Assembly (NCBI GenBank): GCA_910587175.1
Contig: CAJULH010000044.1
Coordinates: 1-16,276, forward strand
Source: Candidatus Gastranaerophilales bacterium
GTDB taxonomy: Bacteria > Cyanobacteriota > Vampirovibrionia > Gastranaerophilales > Gastranaerophilaceae
Reading direction: 5' to 3'
DNA length: 16,276 bases
Numbering within the stretch: position 1 is the first letter of the stretch; each line of letters begins with the position of its first letter. This document shows positions 1-6,759 of this stretch, piece after piece. The position numbers and the translations under genes were made by a program. The notes beneath the pieces are model-generated. The model saw only the letters and a list, made by a program, of their open reading frames with translations, made no database searches and had not been told where the DNA came from.

Positions 1-279
1 AAACGGGAGTAAATCTTTAATAGGAAGGGAAGGTTAGGAAGTTAGGTTTTTGTGTGGAAAAATCGTGTTTATTAAATGTCTGCCTTTTGGCTTTTATTTA
101 TTTCGTTTGTTATCTCTTACATATATATAAAGTATATATAAAATATAAAATTGCACACTTTGCTTAATTTGTTACATTTCTTTACATACTGGTGTAAAAG
201 ATGTATAGATAGTTATTCGCTAAATATCTCTAATGTACTTATGCTAACGGTATAAAAACTATCTATGGCGTGTACATTG
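1..279. other. AT-rich gene-free region with inverted repeats
   Basis: I see no credible coding sequence here. The stretch contains an almost pure A/T run around 119-150, a short repeat TTTACA-N6-TGTAAA at 181-198, and a perfect 10-bp inverted repeat (ATAGATAGTT at 205-214, AACTATCTAT at 257-266) with a 42-nt spacer. A small GCC-TTTT-GGC hairpin at 82-91 followed by T-rich sequence could weakly terminate a plus-strand gene lying left of the window. The region lies downstream of the minus-strand CCA enzyme gene; I see no convincing terminator for that gene. Confidence 0.5.
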
Positions 280-1632
280 CTATACTTTCAAATTTCTGAT
301 AAAACTTATGGCATCGTCCTTTGTTTTTACGACACCTGCAATCTGTGCTTCTTTCAATTCGTTTATAATTGTCCCGAGTTTTGGTGATGCCTGAATTTGG
401 AGAATTTTCATAATTTCTCTGCCGTCTAAAAGCTTTGGCAGCTCTTTTAAATTATCTTTAATCTTTTCATAGTAATTAAGCAAGACGTCTAAATTTTCAA
501 GATTTTTTTTAACCATCTCATCGGATACAGCCTCACCCCTTGCTGAAAGTCTGTCCGCTCTTGCGATGTCTATTAAATCTTCAACATCCGGGTGGATTTT
601 TCTTACAAACCTTGCCATTGCCTTGGTGGAAGCCCCTTCCGGTGTACTCATCAAACTTGATGGATATATATGATTCTTAACCATTTTTGAGACGTATTCA
701 ATCTGTTTTTTTGAAAATTTAAGTTCCGAAAGTTCTTGTTTTACGAGCTCTCCGCCTTTTTCATCGTGTCCTATAAACCTGTGCCTTCCTGTATCTTCTT
801 CTATTGTCCAGCAGAGGGGTTTTCCAATGTCATGATAAAATGCCGCAAGACGAAGCATCGGGCTTTTACCCCGAATTTGATTGACTGTTTCTATTGAATG
901 ATGTACTAAATCCAGATGATGATGTGTGTTTGGGGGGATTTTTTTAATGTTTCCGATAAATGGAAAAACCATTTCCAAAAACCCCATATCATACATATTT
1001 AGCAATGTTTGAACAAGAAAATCTCCTTCAAACATTTTTAATATTTCCTGATTTATCCGCTCTTTTGCAACATTGTTAAGATTTTTACCATTTTTTTGAA
1101 TATATTTTAAAATGCTATCATCAATTTTAAATCCAAGCTGTGCCTGAAATCTGAACGCGCGCAGCATCCTTAAGGGATCGTTTTCTAAATTTTCTACATT
1201 TGATGTTTTTATAATTTTTCTTTCTATGTCATCAAAACCGCAGTTTTTATCATAAAATTTCCCGTTTTTCAAATCATAGAAGATTGAATTTATCGTAAAA
1301 TCGCGCCTTTCAATATCGTCATCCGGACTATTGTTTAATCCCTGCGCAATGTCTGCATAGTTTTCTTTTGAAACTACTCTGTAGATTTTATTTTCACTAT
1401 CAAGCTCCACGAAGGCTCCGCCAATATTATCGGCGATTTTTCTTGAAACATTTTCCGTGTCACAGTTGAATAAAACAATGTCTTTATCTAATGAGCTTTT
1501 ATTAAAGATTGCCAAATCTCTTATATAACCGCCAACAAGATAAGCATCGGTTTCTTTTAAATTTTCTTTTATTTTGTTTAAAAAACTGTCATTTTCTATT
1601 GCTTGTTTTATTCTTTGTTTCAAACCTGACAT
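280..1632 (-). CDS. CCA tRNA nucleotidyltransferase / poly(A) polymerase family, with HD domain
   Basis: The 450-residue product belongs to the class II nucleotidyltransferase family that adds or repairs the 3' CCA end of tRNAs (or adds A residues). The head domain shows LVGGYIRD at about 32-39 and the metal-binding pair D49/D51 (LDKDIV), then the RRDFTINS motif at 109-116 and DPLRMLRAFRF at 152-162, which belong to the nucleotide-selecting neck region. A C-terminal HD phosphohydrolase-like domain (about 240-325) carries H267-D268. The gene overlaps the end of rsmE by 13 nt, so the two are probably co-transcribed and translationally coupled. The ATG follows AAAAAAGG with no spacing, so initiation could instead be at the TTG three codons later. 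Sequence alone does not say whether it is a full CCA enzyme, an A-adding or CC-adding half enzyme, or a poly(A) polymerase. Confidence 0.92.
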   Translation of the reverse strand: MSGLKQRIKQAIENDSFLNKIKENLKETDAYLVGGYIRDLAIFNKSSLDKDIVLFNCDTENVSRKIADNIGGAFVELDSENKIYRVVSKENYADIAQGLNNSPDDDIERRDFTINSIFYDLKNGKFYDKNCGFDDIERKIIKTSNVENLENDPLRMLRAFRFQAQLGFKIDDSILKYIQKNGKNLNNVAKERINQEILKMFEGDFLVQTLLNMYDMGFLEMVFPFIGNIKKIPPNTHHHLDLVHHSIETVNQIRGKSPMLRLAAFYHDIGKPLCWTIEEDTGRHRFIGHDEKGGELVKQELSELKFSKKQIEYVSKMVKNHIYPSSLMSTPEGASTKAMARFVRKIHPDVEDLIDIARADRLSARGEAVSDEMVKKNLENLDVLLNYYEKIKDNLKELPKLLDGREIMKILQIQASPKLGTIINELKEAQIAGVVKTKDDAISFIRNLKV

Positions 1633-2369
1633 CCTTTTTTATATAAATCAAGTGCAAAAATAACGTTCGCCGCTCCTGCAGTCACAGCGTTTGGTGCCTT
1701 AAAAATTAAATTTCCAAGTGTTGCCATCTTATATCCTTCTTTTTTGAAGAAATTAAATTCATCCTCGGAAAAACCGCCTTCTGGTCCTGTTACAAGTAAA
1801 ATATCTTCGTTTATATTAAGCGTTTTCACAGCGTTTAAAATATCTGTATTTTCATATTTTTCTGCAAAAATTATGATATTTTCTTTTTTAAATTTTTTCA
1901 AAATTTCAGGTAATGGAGAAATTTCAAAAACCGGCATCCTATCTGCCCGTTCGCACTGCTTAAATGCTTCATCGGATATTCTCTGCCATTTTTCTCCCTT
2001 AAATTCTGCAATATCTTTCTTTATTGTTGAATATTCCGAAATAAAAGGATAAACCCCTTTTATTCCAAGCTGCGCTGCATTTGAAATCAAAAGGTTTTCG
2101 CCATCTTGTTTTAATATACTCTGTGCAAGAAAAATATTATAAGAGAGCTCTCTTTTTGAAGTTTCTGATTCAAGAATTTTTGCCGCTACTTCTTTTTTTG
2201 AAAAATCTATAATTTCTGCCTTGTATTGAATCTTTCTTTCATCAATAAATTTAATAATTTCGCCTTTTTTTATCCGGAGCGCATTTACCAAATGATGCAC
2301 AGTTTCGGGGCAAACTATTTTTAAAATGTCCTCTTTAATGTTATTGGAATTTACCGGAAAATGTGGCAT
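1620..2369 (-). CDS. rsmE: 16S rRNA (uracil(1498)-N(3))-methyltransferase RsmE
   Basis: The 249-residue product matches RsmE, the SPOUT-family enzyme that methylates U1498 of 16S rRNA in the small ribosomal subunit. It has an N-terminal PUA-like RNA-binding part (about 1-70), EKWQRISDEAFKQCER at 126-141, and the SAM-binding trefoil-knot motifs GPEGGFSEDE (195-204) and LGNLIFKAPNAVT (218-230). The second knot motif deviates from the common LGxRILRxETA form: Phe-Lys-Ala-Pro-Asn replaces the usual Leu-Arg-x-Glu-Thr stretch. Length is normal for the family. No Shine-Dalgarno sequence precedes the ATG; a -10-like TGATAAAAT lies six bases upstream, suggesting a leaderless transcript. It is the first gene of a pair with the CCA enzyme. 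Confidence 0.93.
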   Translation of the reverse strand: MPHFPVNSNNIKEDILKIVCPETVHHLVNALRIKKGEIIKFIDERKIQYKAEIIDFSKKEVAAKILESETSKRELSYNIFLAQSILKQDGENLLISNAAQLGIKGVYPFISEYSTIKKDIAEFKGEKWQRISDEAFKQCERADRMPVFEISPLPEILKKFKKENIIIFAEKYENTDILNAVKTLNINEDILLVTGPEGGFSEDEFNFFKKEGYKMATLGNLIFKAPNAVTAGAANVIFALDLYKKGCQV

Positions 2370-2375
2370 AACTGA

Positions 2376-2384
2376 ATTTTATCA
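2376..2384 (-). promoter_or_regulatory. Extended -10-like box of rsmE
   Basis: On the minus strand TGATAAAAT ends six bases before the rsmE ATG. TATGAT (2381-2386) overlaps it and is an alternative hexamer 11 bases before the ATG. Either would place the transcription start within about 0-5 nt of the start codon. The same nine bases at the same distance precede the helicase gene at 9359. No good -35 is seen. Confidence 0.45.
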
Positions 2385-2396
2385 TAAATTTTTTTG

Positions 2397-2405
2397 TGGT
2401 AATAT
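2397..2405 (+). promoter_or_regulatory. Extended -10 promoter of the DAHP synthase gene
   Basis: TGGTAATAT fits an extended -10 (TGn followed by a TATAAT-like hexamer) and lies 32 bases before the ATG at 2438. A Shine-Dalgarno AGGAGAG at 2427-2433 is spaced four bases from the ATG and supports that start. No clear -35 is visible, as expected for extended -10 promoters. Confidence 0.5.
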
Positions 2406-2437
2406 GGTTTAGCTAAAAACTAAATCAGGAGAGAAAT

Positions 2438-3460
2438 ATGTTAATTGTAATGCGTCATGGGGCAAATGAAGAACAAATTCAAAATGTTATAGATACAATT
2501 AAGAAAAAAGGCAGAGATGCGCATGTTTCAAAAGGAGATATGCATACAGTAATCGGTGCCGTAGGTGCAAACCAGATTGACCCGAGGGATTTTGAACTTT
2601 TGGATGGTGTAAAAGAGGTGCTCAAAATCTCCTCTTCTTATAAGCTCGTAAGCCGCATATTTAAACCGGAAGACACTGTAATTGATGTGAATGGTGAAAA
2701 ATTCGGAGGCGGTTATGTTGGTCTTATAGCAGGACCCTGCACTGTGGAATCAGAAGAACAAGTGGAAGCCTGTGCTAAAAAATTATCATCTTACGGTGTG
2801 AAAATCATAAGAGGCGGTGCTTTTAAGCCGCGCACATCACCTTATGCCTTTCAGGGTTTAGGCGAAGAAGGATTAAAGATAATAAGACGTGTTGCAGATA
2901 AATATAATATGGCGGTTACAAGCGAAGTTATGGAGATAAACCAAATTCCTTTGTTTTTAAAATACGTTGATATTTTGCAGGTTGGTGCAAGAAATATGCA
3001 AAATTTCAACCTTCTAAAGGAATTGAGCCATGTTAATAAACCTGTAATGATTAAAAGAGGGCTGTCTGCAACTATTGAAGAGTGGCTTATGGCGGCAGAA
3101 TATATACTTTCAGGCGGAAACAGAGAAGTAATCCTATGTGAACGCGGTATACGTACATTTGAGCGTGCAACAAGAAACACTCTTGATTTGTGTTCAATTC
3201 CCGTTGTGAATAAATTGAGTCATTTGCCTATAATTATTGACCCAAGCCATGGTACAGGCTTGCGTGATAAGGTGGCACCTATGTCTATGGCATCTGTTGC
3301 CGCCGGCTGTGACGGACTTATGATAGAAGTGCATGATACACCGGATTGTGCACTTTGTGACGGTGCACAATCACTTTATCCGGAGCAATTTAAAGATTTA
3401 ATGGAAAAACTTAAAAAAATTGCACCCGTTGTGGATAAGAAAATGAGCATTGCTGTTTAA
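2438..3460 (+). CDS. aroF: 3-deoxy-7-phosphoheptulonate (DAHP) synthase, class I-beta with N-terminal regulatory domain
   Basis: This 340-residue enzyme condenses phosphoenolpyruvate with erythrose 4-phosphate in the first step of the shikimate pathway. It aligns from memory along its whole length with the Thermotoga maritima enzyme: an N-terminal ferredoxin-like domain (about 1-65; in that protein it mediates feedback inhibition by tyrosine/phenylalanine) followed by a TIM barrel. The metal ligands are all present: C101 (AGPCTVES), H271 (DPSHGTG), E297 (IEVH) and D308. Substrate-binding KPRTSPYAFQGLG (130-142) and ERGIRTFE (235-242) are intact. The start is supported by AGGAGAG four bases upstream. 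The gene stands alone, divergent from rsmE, and is followed by a terminator, so it is probably monocistronic. Symbol use varies (aroF/aroG) for this type. Confidence 0.96.
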   Translation: MLIVMRHGANEEQIQNVIDTIKKKGRDAHVSKGDMHTVIGAVGANQIDPRDFELLDGVKEVLKISSSYKLVSRIFKPEDTVIDVNGEKFGGGYVGLIAGPCTVESEEQVEACAKKLSSYGVKIIRGGAFKPRTSPYAFQGLGEEGLKIIRRVADKYNMAVTSEVMEINQIPLFLKYVDILQVGARNMQNFNLLKELSHVNKPVMIKRGLSATIEEWLMAAEYILSGGNREVILCERGIRTFERATRNTLDLCSIPVVNKLSHLPIIIDPSHGTGLRDKVAPMSMASVAAGCDGLMIEVHDTPDCALCDGAQSLYPEQFKDLMEKLKKIAPVVDKKMSIAV

Positions 3461-3508
3461 GGCTTTCATAGCTTGTCTTGAGAATTCACAAAAACGGCTT
3501 TAGTTAAG

Positions 3509-3551
3509 AATGAAGCTTCTGAAATTTATCCGGAAGCTTCATTTATTTTAT
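3509..3551 (+). terminator. Rho-independent terminator after aroF
   Basis: AATGAAGCTTC (3509-3519) pairs with GAAGCTTCATT (3533-3543) around a 13-nt loop and is followed on the plus strand by the T-rich TATTTTATT. The minus-strand side lacks a T-run, so it should act on aroF transcripts. The stop codon of the minus-strand gene fragment lies inside the loop. Confidence 0.6.
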
Positions 3552-3801
3552 TCACATCCAGGACACAGCGCACACCAAAGGCCCAGGTAGTAATACACTT
3601 ACCATACATATTAGTGCCGCAACTGTTTGCAAAGTTAGCGAACGTACCTGATTCTAAACCAAAGCCTCTGTAATAGTCATTTGTGTCTACCATAGAGCCT
3701 GACCATACGTAGTTCGGGTAGCAGTAGCCATTGTAGGAGCCCGGGCAGCTGCCCACATTCCTGCACTGCAGGGTGCCGTAACCGGCATAGTAGTCACAGA
3801 G
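3526..3801 (-). pseudogene. C-terminal fragment of a secreted pilin-associated (FISUMP-like) protein
   Basis: A minus-strand frame is open from just after a TAG at 3802-3804 to a TAA at 3526-3528 and looks genuinely coding. It encodes a Cys-, Tyr- and Gly-rich segment with YPNYVWSGS, DYYRGFGLESG and the ending AFGVRCVLDV. Such WSGS...GVRCV endings are typical of the C-terminal domain of FISUMP-like and prepilin-linked extracellular proteins, a lectin-like fold; the family match is from memory. There is no signal peptide, pilin N-terminus, ribosome site or convincing start. A GTG at 3756 gives only 76 residues and cuts into the domain, whose coding-like sequence continues upstream to 3801. I therefore read it as the remnant of a longer gene truncated near 3800. 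It could still be a functional cassette if joined elsewhere by recombination. Confidence 0.5.
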
Positions 3802-3804
3802 CTA

Positions 3805-4117
3805 GCTGCAGCTTAGAAAACAACCAAGCAACTGCGTCTCAATGTTTGGATTTTGTATTTCAATGTACACTTTAAAATACAATAGCAAAAAGTTTAATTC
3901 AGCATTATACCAACAAAAATTGGTAACATCGGACGATGTGAATTCACCCATATCTGTCAAAATCCGTAAACTTTGACACTCTCTGGATTGATTTAATACT
4001 AACCTGCGGACTTTTAGCATGGCAAATATGTAAATTAATAAATAACTTAAGTGTCTAACGGCAGTTTGTGTAAAAACTGTAAGCCTGATTTTAATGCAGG
4101 AGAATTATAAAATATGT
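3805..4117. other. Non-coding, hairpin-rich stretch
   Basis: I find no convincing gene. A minus-strand frame at 3802-4020 (72 codons) shows no recognisable domain and no ribosome site. Perfect inverted repeats are unusually close together: TTGTATTT/AAATACAA (3853-3860, 3875-3882), TACCAA/TTGGTA (3908-3913, 3920-3925), ACATCG/CGATGT (3926-3931, 3934-3939), the palindrome GTGAATTCAC (3938-3947), TGTCAAA/TTTGACA (3955-3961, 3972-3978) and CAGTTT/AAACTG (4062-4067, 4074-4079). This could be a structured RNA, a regulatory region or decayed mobile DNA. Confidence 0.35.
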
Positions 4118-4150
4118 AAAAAAAGAGCGCTAAGGTTACAAAAAGCGCTC
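4118..4150 (-). terminator. Rho-independent terminator of the prepilin-like gene
   Basis: Read on the minus strand, GAGCGCT and AGCGCTC form a perfect 7-bp GC-rich stem with a 12-nt loop, followed directly by seven Ts (4118-4124). It lies 76 nt after the stop codon of the glycine-rich prepilin-like gene and separates it from the fragment at 3526-3801. Confidence 0.82.
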
Positions 4151-4225
4151 CGAAAAGTTGTTCATCTAAAATTTTAGCGAAGGCTGGGTTTTATCATAAG
4201 TTTCGATTTGATTGCCGGGTTATAT

Positions 4226-6655
4226 TTATTCGTTGCTTATCAACCATTCTATTACTACAAATCCGTTTGCTCCAGCTCCGCCTGAACCAAGTCCAACTTT
4301 GTTTTCTGCTGCCTTATCAGGGTCTATGCCTCCGCCACCTCCGCCAGCTCCTCCGTTTTGGTTTGAAACAGCGCTGTATTCAGGTGCATTAGTCCCGTTT
4401 ATATCATCTATTTTGCATCCTTTTTCATCTGTACTTTGCTGTTTGCCGCCGCATCCTCCTTTGTATCCTAATACTGTTGTTCCGCCCTCTCCTCCTGAAT
4501 ATCCTCCAATATCTGCCGAGCCTGTATATCCTTTTGCAGAAAGTTTTGATGCCACAGGAGCTATAATTTCTTTATATGTACCATCCTTTGTTTTGTTAAA
4601 GTCTTCAAAGTCCGGATAGTTTCCGCCAAGACCGCCTTCGGTTTCTTGTGCTGCTGTTAAATTCAGGTTATCAGCTGTAATATTTTGAAAGGCTCCCGTA
4701 TTACCTCCTTTTCCGCCTTTGAATACTATCTTTTTATTATTTTTTATTTCAATAATTGTATCGGTTCCGTCTTCTCCTCCTCTGCCTATTGTGCCTCCTG
4801 CACCGCCTTTTCCTACGGTAATTGAAATTACATCTCTTGGTCGTACTTTAAGTGTTAAATATTGTGCTTTTCCGTCACTCGTAAGACCAACCGCCCCGCC
4901 AGCTCCTCCTCCTGAGCCTGCTGAAGCCAGTTTAAAGGTTATTTTTGCGTAGTTAGCTCCGCCGTGCCCGCCGGGATAGCAGGTTTGAGCAATATTGATG
5001 CTGCCGTCCGTATTTCTTTTAACTTCCTGTGCGCATGCGCCCCCTCCTCCGCCATATCCGTATTGTGCTCCGTTTTCTCCTTTCGGGCTCATTGGTGTTC
5101 CGCCTTGGGCACCTCCTCTTCCTGCACCGCCTTTGGTGTTTGTTCCTGCCGTAGTTATTGCATTGTTGCTTCCTTCTGCAGTCTGTTCACAGGTAGTGTT
5201 CAACAGCCCGGTGCCTGAATAGCAAATGTTGTTAAAATATGCATATTCTTTTGTACCGGCATTTGTGCCTGCATCTGCGTTTTCTCCATAAGTTCCGGTG
5301 AGCCCGCTAAGGTTTGATATTGTGCTTCCGTTTTTGTAATATGTGAGTCTGGGGTCACCGCCGCCGTAGTTTGCGCGGTTTTCATTATTTTTTTGTGCTT
5401 CTAATGTTGCAAGTAAAATTAGCTCAAAGTGTGCATTGTTATTATCTTTTGATATTTTGAAGGTTCCCGTAGCCTTTTTACCTGCGCTGCCTCCGCCTCC
5501 TGTGTATGGAATCCAATCCATAACTTCATACACAAGTTTTGGTTCGCCTGTCATAGTATTTGATGCGGATTCATGTGCAAGCGATATGTTTTCCTTTTTT
5601 ACTTCATTTGGTGTAAAGTAAAGCTGAAAATAGCCATCCATTAATGGCACAATAGATGGATTGCAATATCCTTCTCCCTGACAGCCCCGTTGATCTGCTA
5701 CTGTAGGGAATACTGAATTTTTGGGGCAAGTATAGCAGACAATGTCTAAATATTTTGGTCCAAGGTAATTTTTATCCTGGGAACTGAAATCAGATTTCTC
5801 AATAATTCTTTTCATTTCACTTACGGTTATTGCTCTTGCTTTATTTGCATATTCGGGATAATAGCCTGCTGCTTGTAATATGTACCACCCGCGTATCATT
5901 CCTCCTGTACATATAGTTCTTGTTTTGGGGTCGTATGTGTTTGATATGCTGTTTGAATTTCCGTATGCACATGTTGTGCCAACCCAGCAGACATTATGGA
6001 ACATATCTTGCGTTTGTACATCAATCACATGCCAATAATTATCGGATGCTATATTTGAAGCTGTTAAATGTATTGGTATATGGCATAAATCCCGTCCGGA
6101 ATCTGCCATATTCGGAAGGTGTCTAAAGCCTTTTGCTGTTTCGCATTTTTGTGCTGAATCATATTTGCCATATGCAAAGCCTCCTGCACCGCCTTGTCCG
6201 ATTAAAACTGCGTCTGCTGCATACCAGCCCTTTTGAATTGAAATTATCTGATTGATTTGCGGCCAGATGCTTGAGCTTGCAGCTACTGTTGCGGTGTTTG
6301 ACCATTCCTTTGTAAAACTTGTCGAGTTGGCTCCTCCTCCGCCTCCGCCTCCTGCAGCAGCCTGGATTTTAATTTCATAAACATCATCAGGCACAACGAA
6401 GGAATATTGTCCCGGCGCATTATATATGGTTTTTCCTGTGTTAAAAATTATGGAGCCAAGTCCTGAAACATTAACTTTTTCTTGTACCTTTTTTGTCATA
6501 ACCGGGGCTAAAGCTGCCATTAAAAGTGATGCTACAAGAAGCGTCATAAGCATTTCTATTAAACTGAATGCCTGTTTTCCTTTTGCAATCGGGGCAATTT
6601 TAAGATTAGTATTTTTAAAAATTACCCGATGCGGTGATTTAAAATCTTTATTCAT
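4226..6655 (-). CDS. Large glycine-rich prepilin-like surface protein
   Basis: The 809-residue product has a type IV prepilin-type N-terminus: a basic leader, then KGKQA|FSLIEM with predicted cleavage after A29, F30 as mature residue 1 and Glu at +5 (E34), and a hydrophobic helix to about residue 52. The leader is long and has Ala rather than the commoner Gly before the cleavage site. After the helix comes YEIKIQ followed by a seven-glycine run (102-108), then a Cys-containing region (about 165-345) and repeated glycine-rich segments to the end, including GGAGGGGGG near the C-terminus and a closing FVVIEW strand. This resembles glycine-rich domains of surface and phage-fibre proteins. It is probably processed by prepilin peptidase and exported by a type IV pilus or type II-like system. 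Start: ATG with AAGGAT five bases upstream. Function unknown; a surface or pilus-tip adhesin is a guess. Confidence 0.85.
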   Translation of the reverse strand: MNKDFKSPHRVIFKNTNLKIAPIAKGKQAFSLIEMLMTLLVASLLMAALAPVMTKKVQEKVNVSGLGSIIFNTGKTIYNAPGQYSFVVPDDVYEIKIQAAAGGGGGGGANSTSFTKEWSNTATVAASSSIWPQINQIISIQKGWYAADAVLIGQGGAGGFAYGKYDSAQKCETAKGFRHLPNMADSGRDLCHIPIHLTASNIASDNYWHVIDVQTQDMFHNVCWVGTTCAYGNSNSISNTYDPKTRTICTGGMIRGWYILQAAGYYPEYANKARAITVSEMKRIIEKSDFSSQDKNYLGPKYLDIVCYTCPKNSVFPTVADQRGCQGEGYCNPSIVPLMDGYFQLYFTPNEVKKENISLAHESASNTMTGEPKLVYEVMDWIPYTGGGGSAGKKATGTFKISKDNNNAHFELILLATLEAQKNNENRANYGGGDPRLTYYKNGSTISNLSGLTGTYGENADAGTNAGTKEYAYFNNICYSGTGLLNTTCEQTAEGSNNAITTAGTNTKGGAGRGGAQGGTPMSPKGENGAQYGYGGGGGACAQEVKRNTDGSINIAQTCYPGGHGGANYAKITFKLASAGSGGGAGGAVGLTSDGKAQYLTLKVRPRDVISITVGKGGAGGTIGRGGEDGTDTIIEIKNNKKIVFKGGKGGNTGAFQNITADNLNLTAAQETEGGLGGNYPDFEDFNKTKDGTYKEIIAPVASKLSAKGYTGSADIGGYSGGEGGTTVLGYKGGCGGKQQSTDEKGCKIDDINGTNAPEYSAVSNQNGGAGGGGGGIDPDKAAENKVGLGSGGAGANGFVVIEWLISNE

Positions 6656-6702
6656 AAGTTATCCTTAATTATTGTAATACTTTTATATATTATGTCTACT
6701 AT

Positions 6703-6731
6703 AAGATAACAATATTATCTATATTTGTCAA
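6703..6731 (-). promoter_or_regulatory. Promoter of the prepilin-like gene with embedded inverted repeat
   Basis: On the minus strand a perfect -35 TTGACA (6726-6731) and a -10-like TATCTT (6703-6708) are 17 bases apart. The inverted repeat AGATAA-CAATA-TTATCT (6704-6720) fills most of the spacer and overlaps the -10, a classic position for a repressor operator. The transcript would have a leader of about 40 nt carrying the AAGGAT ribosome site. Confidence 0.5.
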
Positions 6732-6759
6732 ATGGGGAATATAAAATTACGATTTTAAT

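Noticed and set aside
53..61. DnaA-box-like TTTTCCACA (minus strand) near an AT-rich tract, a possible origin
   Set aside because: A single loose match is expected by chance in 16 kb; no cluster of boxes is present and it is about 13 kb from dnaA.
3430..3438. Perfect DnaA box TTATCCACA (minus strand)
   Set aside because: It lies inside the aroF coding sequence (Val-Val-Asp-Lys codons) and stands alone, so it is most likely coincidental.
3526..3801. Variable region of a diversity-generating retroelement
   Set aside because: The domain type could be a target, but no reverse transcriptase, template repeat or second copy exists in the window.
3802..4020. 72-codon minus-strand frame upstream of the gene fragment
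   Set aside because: It is in frame with the fragment, but its translation has no pilin N-terminus, signal peptide or repeat, and it lies over a cluster of inverted repeats; I treat it as non-coding.
4212..4619. Plus-strand proline-rich frame and others at 4719-5222 opposite the prepilin-like gene
   Set aside because: They are antisense images of glycine codons (GGN read as CCN) and have no start signals or independent domain evidence.
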